This document shows positions 42,898-51,815 of a stretch of DNA of 64,000 nt, one piece after another; position 1 is the first letter of the stretch, and each line of letters begins with the position of its first letter. The position numbers were made by a program, and so were the translations under genes. The DNA lies in the NCBI RefSeq assembly GCF_026191725.2, contig NZ_CP120863.1, forward strand, positions 2,584,001 to 2,648,000. The letters are read 5' to 3'. The notes below the pieces were generated by a model, which was not told the origin of the DNA, made no database searches, and saw nothing but the letters and a program-made list of their open reading frames with translations. This DNA is from Roseibium porphyridii. Its GTDB lineage: Bacteria > Pseudomonadota > Alphaproteobacteria > Rhizobiales > Stappiaceae.

Positions 42898-43935
42898 ATG
42901 ACACCCCTTTCTTATTTGAAAGCTCCGCTATGGGTTCTTGGGCTGGCAGGGACTGACAAGTCGCCTCGGAAAAACCCGCTGCTTGGCAGTAAACGCCTGA
43001 ATACCTGGGGGCTGCATAAAAAGCGGGTGAAACTGGCTGCAAACATGGCTGCGGCTCGCAGGGCTCGTCTTGCACGACTTGTTGCTCCGGAAGAGCACGC
43101 TTTTTTCGACGAAAACGGCTACTTTCTCGTACATGATTTCCTACCTGCCGAGGTCTACGCTCAGCTAAAGGAAGAAGTATTCAATCAGGCGCTGGAAGCA
43201 CGCGAGATGCGGCAAGGGCAGGCGGTAACGCGGATGACCATGCTGCCGCCGTCGCTTCTGAGCAAAAACCCGGCGCTGGCACAAGCCGTTCGCGACTCGC
43301 GCGCGCTTAACATGATCCGCTACGCGGCCTCGCAAGGCGGACATCCACTCAGTTTTATTCAGACTGTGCTGGTTGAGCCGCAAAAGGTGAAGAAGAAAGA
43401 CCCTCAGTCAGATGCGCATGCCGACACGTTTCATGCCACCTCAAAAGCCTGGCTCTTTCTTCAAGATGTTGGTGAAGAGGATGGTCCCTTTTTCTTTGTG
43501 CCAGGCTCGCACAAGCTGACCAAAGATCGTCTCGACTGGGAGTACGAGTGTTCGTTGACAGCTGCAAGGGATCCACGGTCACACCACGCGAGTGGCTCGT
43601 TCCGGATCAAGCGGGAAGAACTATCAGACCTTGGTCTGCCGCAACCGGTCAAGATGGCGGTTCCTGAGAACACGCTTGTGGTCGCCGATACCTTTGCTTT
43701 TCACGGTCGTACGCCTTCCGACAAGCCGACCGTTCGCTCTGAGATCCATTGGCATATGCGCCGAAATCCATTCCTTCCCTGGACAGGTGGTGACGTAAAG
43801 TCCCTTCCGTTCATTCAGGAGCGGGGTATGCCGATTTTGATGGATCTGGCGGACACGGCCGAAAAGACACTCAAGATGCGCAACGTCTGGCGGCCTGTCG
43901 GCGAAGTCATGGTGAAGTCGGAGCCACATGTTTGA
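42898..43935 (+). CDS. Phytanoyl-CoA dioxygenase (PhyH) family protein
   Basis: 345-residue Fe(II)/2-oxoglutarate dioxygenase-like protein. The iron facial triad is visible as HADTFH (His-x-Asp) around residues 174-179 and a distal His in FAFHGRTPSD, with Arg for 2-oxoglutarate in the same segment. The N-terminus (NGYFLVHDFLPAEVYAQLKEE) is typical of the family. Ribosome site weak. Substrate unknown. Confidence 0.85.
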   Translation: MTPLSYLKAPLWVLGLAGTDKSPRKNPLLGSKRLNTWGLHKKRVKLAANMAAARRARLARLVAPEEHAFFDENGYFLVHDFLPAEVYAQLKEEVFNQALEAREMRQGQAVTRMTMLPPSLLSKNPALAQAVRDSRALNMIRYAASQGGHPLSFIQTVLVEPQKVKKKDPQSDAHADTFHATSKAWLFLQDVGEEDGPFFFVPGSHKLTKDRLDWEYECSLTAARDPRSHHASGSFRIKREELSDLGLPQPVKMAVPENTLVVADTFAFHGRTPSDKPTVRSEIHWHMRRNPFLPWTGGDVKSLPFIQERGMPILMDLADTAEKTLKMRNVWRPVGEVMVKSEPHV

Positions 43936-43991
43936 AGCGGCTTCTCAAATGATTGCCAACTAGGCCGCGGCAATTGGCATCCACGCAGTTG

Positions 43992-44582
43992 TCAGCTCTT
44001 GGGCGTCCAAAGGATTCGCTGCATTTCAGCGTCAAACAAATCCTTGGATGGGGGCAGTTGGTCGAAAGGGCCCTGGTAGCCGGGAATCGCATAGACCAGT
44101 TGAACGTTCGGATGTCCGCGTGACTTGCAAATGGCCATGCCACGCCAAAGATTTTTGCCGACTCGGCAGTTGGAACGAGCAGTACCCACTTCAGAAAAGG
44201 TCATGCCGATGCGCTCGCCATTGGGGCCCTGCAAATGGTGGGTGACGCCATGCACGGTGCGGATCTTGCCGTTGTTGCCTTTGAAAACCTGAAGGACCTG
44301 AAAACCATCACTGTTGAATGCGGCCAGTGCCCACTCGGTGTTGTTCTCAACGGCGGTCTGAATGCCTTCCGTCGTGAATCCCGGCAAGGCGCTCTCGATC
44401 GACTTTGATCCATAAGCAGTTTCGGGCGTGATACCGCCAACGCTGTCTTCCGTAATCTGAACAAGGGTCAGATCCGACGTGCGAACCAAGCGCCCGGAAG
44501 TCCCGTCGAGGTCGGCAGTCGGGGAACAAGCGGTTCCAATAAGAGCAAATAGACATGCAAAAGCGACGGCACTGAAACGCAT
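43992..44582 (-). CDS. DUF1131-like (YfeY-type) exported or lipoprotein
   Basis: 196-residue protein with an N-terminal signal (FSAVAFACLFALIGTAC). The Cys at ~20 could be lipidated, though Gly at -3 is unusual for a lipobox. The mature part, for example SVGGITPETAYGSKSIESAL and FKGNNGKIRTVHGVTHHLQGP, resembles the RpoE-regulated lipoprotein family DUF1131. It has Cys pairs in NCRVGKN and AICKSRG that may bond. Envelope role presumed. Confidence 0.7.
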   Translation of the reverse strand: MRFSAVAFACLFALIGTACSPTADLDGTSGRLVRTSDLTLVQITEDSVGGITPETAYGSKSIESALPGFTTEGIQTAVENNTEWALAAFNSDGFQVLQVFKGNNGKIRTVHGVTHHLQGPNGERIGMTFSEVGTARSNCRVGKNLWRGMAICKSRGHPNVQLVYAIPGYQGPFDQLPPSKDLFDAEMQRILWTPKS

Positions 44583-44737
44583 AAAACCATCTCGAACAGG
44601 GTGTTGCGGCACAATAGTGCGCGAGAATGACAGAGGACTTAGCAACTAACGTCTTGTTTGCAAAGACCGGTCGCACCCCTGTGGACAGTTCGTATCGCTT
44701 TCCCTAGCGGCTCGGCGGTATCAGGCAAGGCGGTTGG

Positions 44738-45319
44738 TCAGGTTTCGTCCCTCTTGATCCACTTAGGGGTTGATGGAGGACTATAATTCTCGAATTTCCC
44801 AATCAGGTCCAACGGCGAGTCGGAGATCTGAACCATGTCGCGCATCGTCTTTTTCGTGAAAGCTTCCTGGGTCTGATGATCAAGGAACGCAACCAGCTGA
44901 TCGTAATATCCTGCAATATTCAAAAATCCGCAGGGCTTTTGGTGATAGCCAAGTTGCCCCCAGGTCCAGACCTCAAAGATTTCTTCAAGAGTGCCGACGC
45001 CGCCGGGGAGGGCGATGAACGCGTCCGACAAATCAGCCATGAGTGCCTTGCGCTCATGCATGGAGCCGACAAGGTATAACTCGTTCAAGCCCTCGTGGCC
45101 GATTTCCTTCTCCTGCAGCGAGCGCGGCAATACGCCAATTACCTCACCGCCTGCTTCCAGGGCGGCATCCGCGACTGTTCCCATCAGACCGACCTTGGCC
45201 CCGCCATAGACCAACCGATAGCCGTTTTCCGCAATCACGCGGCCGGTTTCCTTGGCAGAGAGGCCATAGGCCTCCTGAGCGCCATAGCTGGAGCCGCAAA
45301 AAACGCAGATGGATTTCAT
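44738..45319 (-). CDS. LOG-family protein (cytokinin riboside 5'-monophosphate phosphoribohydrolase-like)
   Basis: 193-residue protein of the TIGR00730/LOG family, which cleaves nucleoside monophosphates to base and ribose phosphate. The hallmark PGGVGTLEEIFEVWTWGQLG and a SMHERKALM motif are intact. GGAGAAGG precedes the ATG at 45319. Downstream of the M20 peptidase gene on the same strand with a hairpin between. Confidence 0.9.
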   Translation of the reverse strand: MKSICVFCGSSYGAQEAYGLSAKETGRVIAENGYRLVYGGAKVGLMGTVADAALEAGGEVIGVLPRSLQEKEIGHEGLNELYLVGSMHERKALMADLSDAFIALPGGVGTLEEIFEVWTWGQLGYHQKPCGFLNIAGYYDQLVAFLDHQTQEAFTKKTMRDMVQISDSPLDLIGKFENYSPPSTPKWIKRDET

Positions 45320-45341
45320 GAATGCCTTCTCCATGACACTG

Positions 45342-45366
45342 GGCCGAGCCGACCATCGGCTCGGCC
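45342..45366 (-). other. Perfect 10-bp hairpin between M20 peptidase and LOG genes
   Basis: GGCCGAGCCG / CGGCTCGGCC around a 5-base loop. No T tract on either strand, so it is likely an RNA-stability or processing element rather than a standard terminator. Confidence 0.5.
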
Positions 45367-45379
45367 GTTGATCAGGTTT

Positions 45380-46768
45380 TCAATCTTTCGACAATTCATC
45401 GAGGACACGCGCCCACGAGCGAATGCCCTTGTGGAAGCTGGTGAGATTGTATTTCTCGTTCGGGGAATGGATTTGATCGTCTTCCAGTCCAAAACCGATC
45501 ATCAGCGTGTCCATGCCCAACATGCGTTTGAAGTCGCCGACGATCGGGATTGACCCTCCCATGCCGATGAGGGCTGTGTCCTTGCCCCATTCGTCGTGCA
45601 GCGCTCGTTTGCCTTTCTCCAGGGCGGGCATGTCGAAATCAAGCCTGAGGGCCGGGCTGCCGTCTTTCGCAATGAACTCAACACTGCAGTCTTCAGGGAT
45701 TTTCGAACGCACATAGGCCCGGAATGATTCCTGAACCTTGTCCGGGTCCTGATCACCGACAAGGCGGAAAGTGAACTTGGCGTGCGCTTCGGCCGGGATC
45801 ACGGTTTTCGAGCCGGCTCCCTGATAGCCGCCCCACATGCCGTTCACTTCAACGGTTGGCCGTGTCCAAAGATGCTCCAGCGGTGTACGATCATTTTCTC
45901 CACGCGGATATTTCAGACCGACATCGCCGAGGAATTCCTCGACCGAAAAACCGAGTGTTTCCCAAAGTGCTTTTACATTTTCCGGCATTTCGATGACGCC
46001 GTCATAGAAGCCGGGCAGGGTAACCTTGCCGTTTGCATCATGAAGACCTGCAATAACATCTGCCACAATGTGGTTTGGGTTCTGTGCGGAACCGCCATAC
46101 ATGCCCGAATGGAGATCCCGGCTGGCGGCCCTGACGATGATCTCATCCCCAACCATGCCACGCAGCATAACTGCAATGGCCGGTGTCTCAGCGTCCCACA
46201 TTCCGGTGTCGCAGACGAGGGCGAGGTCGCAAGACAGTTCGTCCTTGTGTGACTGCAGGAAGGGCTGAAGAGAGGGAGAGCCGGATTCTTCTTCACCTTC
46301 GAACAAGATGGTCACATCAACGGGCAAGTCGCCTGTTTCGGCGATAAATGCACGTGCGGCTTCAACGAAGGTCATCAACTGACCTTTGTCGTCAGAGGAA
46401 CCTCGAGCAACAATGATCTTAGTGCCATCATCCTTGGTTTCGATGCTGGGCTCAAACGGGTCATTCTTCCAAAGCTCGAGCGGGTCCACCGGTTGCACGT
46501 CGTAGTGCCCGTAAAAGAGTACGTGCGGCCCTGGCTTTCCGGATTTCTTGTGGCCGACGACCATGGGATGTCCCGCCGTATCCCGCACAGAGGCTTCGAT
46601 GCCGATTTCCGTCAGCTCCTTCGCCAACCATTCTGCGGCGTAGCGGCATGGCGCCTTGAACTCAGGATCGGTGGAGATGCTCTTGATCTTCAGCAGGTCG
46701 AAGAGACGGTCAAGACTGGTGTCTAGGTTGGCGTCAATGCGCGCCAGAACCTTGTCGATGGAACTCAT
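45380..46768 (-). CDS. M20 family metallopeptidase (dipeptidase)
   Basis: 462-residue zinc peptidase. Metal ligands can be seen in LFYGHYDVQPVDP (His, Asp), GSSDDKGQ, ILFEGEEESGSPSL (catalytic Glu) and LVCDTGMWD; the dimerisation domain contains RDLHSGMYGGSAQNPNH. It ends with a His in YNLTSFHKGIRSW. ATG at 46768 with GGGGAT nearby. Likely hydrolyses small peptides or acylated amino acids in the cytosol. Confidence 0.9.
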   Translation of the reverse strand: MSSIDKVLARIDANLDTSLDRLFDLLKIKSISTDPEFKAPCRYAAEWLAKELTEIGIEASVRDTAGHPMVVGHKKSGKPGPHVLFYGHYDVQPVDPLELWKNDPFEPSIETKDDGTKIIVARGSSDDKGQLMTFVEAARAFIAETGDLPVDVTILFEGEEESGSPSLQPFLQSHKDELSCDLALVCDTGMWDAETPAIAVMLRGMVGDEIIVRAASRDLHSGMYGGSAQNPNHIVADVIAGLHDANGKVTLPGFYDGVIEMPENVKALWETLGFSVEEFLGDVGLKYPRGENDRTPLEHLWTRPTVEVNGMWGGYQGAGSKTVIPAEAHAKFTFRLVGDQDPDKVQESFRAYVRSKIPEDCSVEFIAKDGSPALRLDFDMPALEKGKRALHDEWGKDTALIGMGGSIPIVGDFKRMLGMDTLMIGFGLEDDQIHSPNEKYNLTSFHKGIRSWARVLDELSKD

Positions 46769-46916
46769 AACGGATCCCCGATATTGGAACAGATTGCACA
46801 AAGCCCGAGGGACTCAGGCTCCTACATAAACGCCTAACAGGCCACAACCGAGCGGTCAGCGCAATTGGATATTCCATTGAGAAGTCGGCTTGCGCCGAAT
46901 TCTTGCAAGATTGCGA

Positions 46917-47879
46917 TCAGCGTGTTCGGTTGTTTGCCGCCTTCTTCTCCAGAAGATCGTTCGCAGTCAGTATGACTTCCACACGCGTGGGACCAATCCT
47001 GTCTTCCAGCCTTGCGGACAGCTTGTCTCTATACGCATCGATCTCATGGGCAAGCACAGCTCGCTCCGGGTCTAGGTAGACGGCCACAAAGTGCATGCGT
47101 CCAGCCTGAAGCACGGCCGCACGGTGAAAGTGAAAACCATATTCACTCGCCAGATCACGGGCGGTACGAGTGGCTTTGGTGTGAGTGCCGCTTGGTGCAC
47201 TGACCCCTGCGAGATCAGCCAGGGTTTTGCGAAAAGTAGAGAGCGGTTGCCAGACGATGGCGAGGATCAGAACCAGGACGATGACTGCGTCGCCGATCGG
47301 GACGTATGGAGCCAGCGGGGTCTCTTCGAGGAACGGTAGAGATAAAAGCGCTGCCCCGGAACCAACACTCAAAGCGCCGTCAATGAGGGCAGCCCGTGCT
47401 TCTGTGCGCAGTATTTCGCTGCGACGGCCGGTTAAGCGGTAAGCGCGATGAAAGTTGTAAGCCAGCCCCAGGCAGATCGCGACGATGACAACCGCGTATA
47501 TGGCAATCGGTCCAAAGACGAGTTCGGGAACCGATCCACCGCTGAAGAAGGTCCAGATCTTGGTGCAAGAGATGATGGCAGCAAAGACCAGCACGCCAAT
47601 CAGGATCAGACTTCGAAAGGTTACATAAAGAACCTCGTCGAAGTCCTGTCCCCAGGGACGGCTCCGCGTTGGCGGCAATCCGACCCTTGCGCCAATCCGC
47701 GCCGCAGCAATGGCCGAGACAAAATTGACTGCAGAATAAAGACCGTCCACGAGCATGGCGTCCGATCTTGACAACCATGCGGTCAAGATCCCGGCTGCTG
47801 CCATGAAGAGATTGGACCATTTGGAAATGCCAAGCGCTCGACGCTCAACGTCATTCGGCGAAGATGACTTGGCAGGCAT
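46917..47879 (-). CDS. Cation diffusion facilitator (CDF) transporter
   Basis: 320-residue cation efflux family protein. Six membrane helices (~18-38, ~42-62, ~85-108, ~122-140, ~165-185, ~192-212) include the DGLYSAVNF metal site in helix 2, but the second ligand pair normally seen in helix 5 is DGALSV here, plausible for Zn2+/Fe2+/Mn2+ transport. A cytoplasmic C-terminal domain follows. It starts five bases after the stop of the HerA-like gene. Confidence 0.82.
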   Translation of the reverse strand: MPAKSSSPNDVERRALGISKWSNLFMAAAGILTAWLSRSDAMLVDGLYSAVNFVSAIAAARIGARVGLPPTRSRPWGQDFDEVLYVTFRSLILIGVLVFAAIISCTKIWTFFSGGSVPELVFGPIAIYAVVIVAICLGLAYNFHRAYRLTGRRSEILRTEARAALIDGALSVGSGAALLSLPFLEETPLAPYVPIGDAVIVLVLILAIVWQPLSTFRKTLADLAGVSAPSGTHTKATRTARDLASEYGFHFHRAAVLQAGRMHFVAVYLDPERAVLAHEIDAYRDKLSARLEDRIGPTRVEVILTANDLLEKKAANNRTR

Positions 47880-47884
47880 TTGTG

Positions 47885-49444
47885 TCAGTTGCCACGCTTG
47901 AGAGAACCGAGAAGTCCTCTCACCAGAGCTTTTCCGAGTGAGGTGCCCAGGCTTCTTGCCGCAGACTTGAGCCCTGCTTCCAGCACGGTATCGCGCTGAC
48001 TGCGGCGCCGACTGCTGCGTTGCCGACTGTCCTTGCGCGGCCTGTCATCGCGGCCAAAGTCAGGCAGTTGAAATCCGGATCGGGACCGGCGGGGCTCGCC
48101 ATGTTTTTTGGCGTAGCTGTCTTCCTTGTCGCGGCGGCGCTGCTCCTGTCGCTGCTCTTCTTCTGCCCGGCCCATGAGGATTTCGTAAGCTGACGTTCTG
48201 TCCCTGGTGCGTTCATAAAGACCGAATATCGGACTGGACTGGATCAAGGATCGACGTTCGCCCTTTTTGATCGGGCCAAGGCGTGATGAGGGGGGCCGTA
48301 TGAGCGTGCGCTGGACGATTGACGGAATGCCCTTGCCTTCCAGCGTTGAAACCAAAGCCTCGCCGACGCCGAGTTCAGTGATGACCCGTTCCGTGTCGAG
48401 GTCCGGGTTTGGCCGGAAGGTTTCTGCCGCTGCCCTGACGGCTTTCTGATCCCTTGGTGTAAAGGCTCGAAGGGCGTGCTGCACACGGTTGCCAAGCTGA
48501 GCCAACACTGTTTCGGGAATGTCGAGGGGGTTCTGCGTGACGAAATAGACGCCGACACCCTTTGAGCGTATCAACCTCACGACCTGCTCGACTTTTTCAA
48601 CAAGAGCTTTGGGGGCGTCACTGAAAAGCAGGTGGGCTTCGTCGAAGAAGAAGACAAGCTTCGGCTTTTCCGGGTCGCCGACTTCCGGCAATTCCTCAAA
48701 CAGTTCAGACAGCAGCCACAAGAGAAAAACGCCGTATAGGCGAGGGGATGTCATCAGCTTGTCAGCCGCCAGTATGTTGACGATGCCACGTCCGTCTGGA
48801 GCCGTGCGGATGAAGTCACGGATGTCGAGCGCGGGTTCCCCGAAGAAATTTTCGCCGCCCTGGCGTTCAAGAACCAGGAGGCGGCGCTGAATAGCGCCGA
48901 CGGACGACTTGGAAACATTGCCGTAAACGGTAGAAAGTTCCGATGCCCTTTCTGCAACATGGGCAAGCATCGCGCGCAGATCCTTCAGATCCAGGAGCAA
49001 CATGCCTTCGTCGTCAGCAAGTTCGAACAGGACGTTGAGCACACCTTCCTGCGTGTCGTTGAGTTCCAGAAGGCGGGCCAGTAGCAGCGGCCCAATTTCA
49101 GAAACGGTCGTGCGGATCGGGTGACCCTGTTCGCCCAGCAAATCCCAAAAGACGGACGGAAAAGCCTTGTATTCGTAACTTTTGCCCAATCCGACTTCCT
49201 TGGCGCGCTTTTCCAGGAAGTCCTTTGACACACCTTCGGCGGCAAGACCGGACAGGTCGCCTTTGATATCGGCACAAAACACGGGCACGCCGGCCTTTGA
49301 AAAACCTTCTGCCAGAATCTGCAGGGAAACGGTTTTCCCGGTACCGGTAGCGCCGGCGATCAGGCCGTGTCGGTTTGCAAGTTTCAGAGCCAGCATTTCG
49401 TTCTTGCCGCTTGAACCGATAAAGATACTGTCCTTTGCCTTCAC
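47885..49444 (-). CDS. HerA-like ATPase (DUF853 family)
   Basis: 519-residue P-loop ATPase. Walker [11 protein letters not shown] near residues 31-40, Walker [17 protein letters not shown] at ~268, sensor [13 protein letters not shown] and an Arg-finger-like region are all present, in the HerA/FtsK style but without membrane or gamma domains. The C-terminal ~100 residues are charged and Arg-rich. Often annotated 'helicase HerA-like'; cellular role unknown. Upstream partner in a unit with the CDF transporter. Confidence 0.88.
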   Translation of the reverse strand: MKAKDSIFIGSSGKNEMLALKLANRHGLIAGATGTGKTVSLQILAEGFSKAGVPVFCADIKGDLSGLAAEGVSKDFLEKRAKEVGLGKSYEYKAFPSVFWDLLGEQGHPIRTTVSEIGPLLLARLLELNDTQEGVLNVLFELADDEGMLLLDLKDLRAMLAHVAERASELSTVYGNVSKSSVGAIQRRLLVLERQGGENFFGEPALDIRDFIRTAPDGRGIVNILAADKLMTSPRLYGVFLLWLLSELFEELPEVGDPEKPKLVFFFDEAHLLFSDAPKALVEKVEQVVRLIRSKGVGVYFVTQNPLDIPETVLAQLGNRVQHALRAFTPRDQKAVRAAAETFRPNPDLDTERVITELGVGEALVSTLEGKGIPSIVQRTLIRPPSSRLGPIKKGERRSLIQSSPIFGLYERTRDRTSAYEILMGRAEEEQRQEQRRRDKEDSYAKKHGEPRRSRSGFQLPDFGRDDRPRKDSRQRSSRRRSQRDTVLEAGLKSAARSLGTSLGKALVRGLLGSLKRGN

Positions 49445-49617
49445 GTCTCACCGACCCCCTTCGAATCCGAATGATTTGTGCCAGCCTAGCAAAGCCTTTT
49501 CAAAAATGCGCGCACGCGATGTGTTATCCCATCGACGGAACCAATTTCGGACCTGTATAGAGGTGTCTGACTCGCACCTGGAAGTCAGGGGTGCAGGAAA
49601 CGTTTTAGGAGAACGAC

Positions 49618-50010
49618 ATGGAAGAGCTCATCAATCGCATCATGGCCGCCGCAGGAATCGACGAAGGCCTGGCGACCAATGCTGTCGGCATAATTCTCGG
49701 CTTCCTGAACAAGGAAGGCCCTGAAGACAAGATGCAGCTCATTTTTGATGCTCTCCCCGGTGCCCAGGCCCTGGTCGAAGCGCGCGAAGAAAATGGCGGC
49801 GGTGGGGGGCTCCTGGGTGGTCTCGGCAGCATGATGGGCGGTGGCATGGGCGCCATGGCAGCACTCAATGAGTTGAATAGTGCCGGTCTGGATATGGATG
49901 GCGTTCAAAGTGTTGCCAAAGAACTCATTTCCTATGCTAAGGAAAAAGCGGGGGACGATGTTGTGGATGACGTGGTTTCACAAATTCCGGGGCTGAGCCA
50001 AATCCTATGA
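49618..50010 (+). CDS. Small Gly-rich protein, unknown
   Basis: 130-residue protein. Helical N-terminus with a Leu-rich face (INRIMAAAGIDEGLATNAVGIILGFLNKEG), a Gly/Met-rich middle (~58-80) and a short helical C-terminus. No signal or membrane helix. TTTTAGGAGAACGAC gives a good ribosome site. I do not recognise the family. Followed after 46 bases by a DUF4332 protein, so probably co-transcribed. Confidence 0.75.
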   Translation: MEELINRIMAAAGIDEGLATNAVGIILGFLNKEGPEDKMQLIFDALPGAQALVEAREENGGGGGLLGGLGSMMGGGMGAMAALNELNSAGLDMDGVQSVAKELISYAKEKAGDDVVDDVVSQIPGLSQIL

Positions 50011-50056
50011 CTGTCCCAGGGTTCGGTTGCCGGTTGATTTAGGGAGTACTGTGCGG

Positions 50057-50464
50057 ATGGCTTATTCCATCGACGAAATCGAGGGCATCGGCCCGACATA
50101 TGCCGCCAAGCTTGGTGAGCTCGGCATCAAGACGACCGAAGCTTATCTGGAGCGTGCCAAGGACCCGAAGGGCCGCAAGGCGCTCGAAGACGAGACAGGC
50201 ATTGAAGGCAAGCGCATTTTGAAATGGGCCAACATGGCCGATCTGATGCGTATCAGCGGTGTTGGGGAAGAGTATTCTGAACTTCTGGAGGCCGCTGGCG
50301 TCGATACGGTGAAGGAACTCAAGCACCGCAATGCAGCCAATCTTGCGGCCAAAATGCAAGAGGTCAACGAGGACAAGAAACTCGTGCGCCAGGTCCCGAG
50401 TGAAACACAGGTTACCAAGTGGGTGGAGCAGGCGAAAGAACTGCCACCTATGATGAGTTATTAA
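50057..50464 (+). CDS. DUF4332 helix-hairpin-helix protein
   Basis: 135-residue protein with two helix-hairpin-helix-like units: EIEGIGPTYAAKLGELGIKT (residues ~5-25) and RISGVGEEYSELLEAAGVDT (~60-79), the DUF4332 pattern. May bind nucleic acid non-specifically. ATG at 50057 was chosen; a GTG two codons earlier is closer to GGGAG. Strong terminator follows. Confidence 0.88.
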   Translation: MAYSIDEIEGIGPTYAAKLGELGIKTTEAYLERAKDPKGRKALEDETGIEGKRILKWANMADLMRISGVGEEYSELLEAAGVDTVKELKHRNAANLAAKMQEVNEDKKLVRQVPSETQVTKWVEQAKELPPMMSY

Positions 50465-50492
50465 GAAGTCGCGATAGTGAACTGATTTAAAA

Positions 50493-50523
50493 AGAGAAAG
50501 GCGCGCAAATTGCGCGCCTTTTT
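50493..50523 (+). terminator. Terminator between DUF4332 gene and LuxR gene, probably bidirectional
   Basis: Stem GGCGCGCA / TGCGCGCC with a 3-base loop, preceded by an A-rich run and followed by TTTTT. It can terminate the DUF4332 unit on the plus strand and the convergent LuxR gene on the minus strand. Confidence 0.92.
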
Positions 50524-50567
50524 CGCTGTGTAATCGTGCCCAGCTTCGCTGGTTTGATCACAGAATT

Positions 50568-51269
50568 CTAAACGCTGATCTGCCCGTAGCGCAGTGCCTC
50601 GACAACGGTGTGTGTCTTGTTGGAGGCGTTCAGTTTCACGCTTGCGTTTTGCAGGTGGGCATGAACGGTGCGTTGTGAGATATCCAGAACGTCGGCGATT
50701 TCACCGGCCGTTTTGCCATAGGCCGTCAGTTCCAACACCCTGCGTTCGCGCGTCGAAAGAGCTCCCGGACGCTGTCCGGAAACGACACCGAGTTCGCGCA
50801 ACCTTGAGAAGGCTGCAGCAGCAAGGACTTCCAGATTTGCAAGGTCATACTTGTTGACCTGAAGCGAAGGACCGCTTGCAAAGACAAAGGCTTGGAACGG
50901 ATAAAGCTCGGTTACGGGAACAACGACAATCTGGCTGCCTTCACCTGCGGATGCAAGGAGATCGGAATGTTCCATATCGCCGGCGGTGATGGTCCAGACG
51001 CGAGCCCTGTTTGAGCCGAGACCCAGCATCAATGCGCTGTCATTCGCTGAAAGCGAAGTGCTTTCAATGCCGTCATTGCGCTGATCGGGCCAACGGAAGC
51101 GCTGCACCAGATTGTCGATCGGCCGATTTGGCATTGGCAGACCGGTAATCAAAATGTGGGTCGCCCCCATGCGGCGCAGATTTGACTCGAGAATGTCGAG
51201 CACGTGGTGCGCTGCGTTGGCTTCAGAAATTGCTCTCAGTTTGCTCTTTAATTCCGTCTGATCAAGCAT
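50568..51269 (-). CDS. LuxR-family transcriptional regulator
   Basis: 233-residue regulator with a LuxR-type N-terminal ligand-binding-like domain and C-terminal helix-turn-helix (STRERRVLELTAYGKTAGEIADVLDISQRTVHAHLQNASVKL, shown in parts). The residues expected to contact acyl-homoserine lactones (Trp/Tyr/Asp/Pro/Met/Gly cluster) are only partly visible, so it may be an orphan receptor for another signal. ATG at 51269 follows AAAGGATG. Divergent from the mutase genes with a 546-base spacer, and no lactone synthase is in the window. Confidence 0.88.
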   Translation of the reverse strand: MLDQTELKSKLRAISEANAAHHVLDILESNLRRMGATHILITGLPMPNRPIDNLVQRFRWPDQRNDGIESTSLSANDSALMLGLGSNRARVWTITAGDMEHSDLLASAGEGSQIVVVPVTELYPFQAFVFASGPSLQVNKYDLANLEVLAAAAFSRLRELGVVSGQRPGALSTRERRVLELTAYGKTAGEIADVLDISQRTVHAHLQNASVKLNASNKTHTVVEALRYGQISV

Positions 51270-51815
51270 TGTGCACATCCTTTGCGGCTTTTGCGCCGCT
51301 TTTTATGCGAACGAAGGGCGCAAGCCGATTTCGTCCGCCGATGGGTTAGTAACGCGTTCTGCCTAAACCCTGTCGAGAAGAGGACTGAACCCGAATGCCG
51401 CGCACTTATTATAAGGGTAGAACTTCCCATGCGTCGGCACCATTACGCTACAATACAATTGTTGATCGTACCAATAGGGAAAACTGGCAAAGTTTGCTTA
51501 TTCCGCCAAAAAATTGGCAAGTTACTATGCATCGATGCAATTTATGTTGCCTGGCTTGAAAGATGTCGATCTGAAGCGACGAAAGATCGATTCAGAACTT
51601 CTAAAAAACTTGCTGCCGGCAACCGGAACTATTGATGGAAAGGCAGCAAACTTTCTTCTCGTGTTCGCACTTATGCACGCTGGGTCGCCTGTCGACAGCT
51701 TGTTGCAGCTGCGAACCTACCCTTTCTGCTGAGTTGCCAAGCCTTGTTGGGTGCGACTAAAACGAGACCAGCGACCGGACCATTCAAGCGGGTAGCCGGT
51801 CAGGGAGAGTTTGAA
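51270..51815. other. Gene-free stretch between LuxR gene and mutase operon
   Basis: Long intergenic region with A/T-richer segments. Open frames at 51282-51635 and 51514-51732 lack a ribosome site and homology-like character. It presumably holds both promoters and the LuxR/mutase regulatory sites; I could not identify a clear operator. Confidence 0.5.

Noticed and set aside
51282..51732. Short plus-strand frames in the mutase upstream region
   Set aside because: No ribosome site and no recognisable sequence features.
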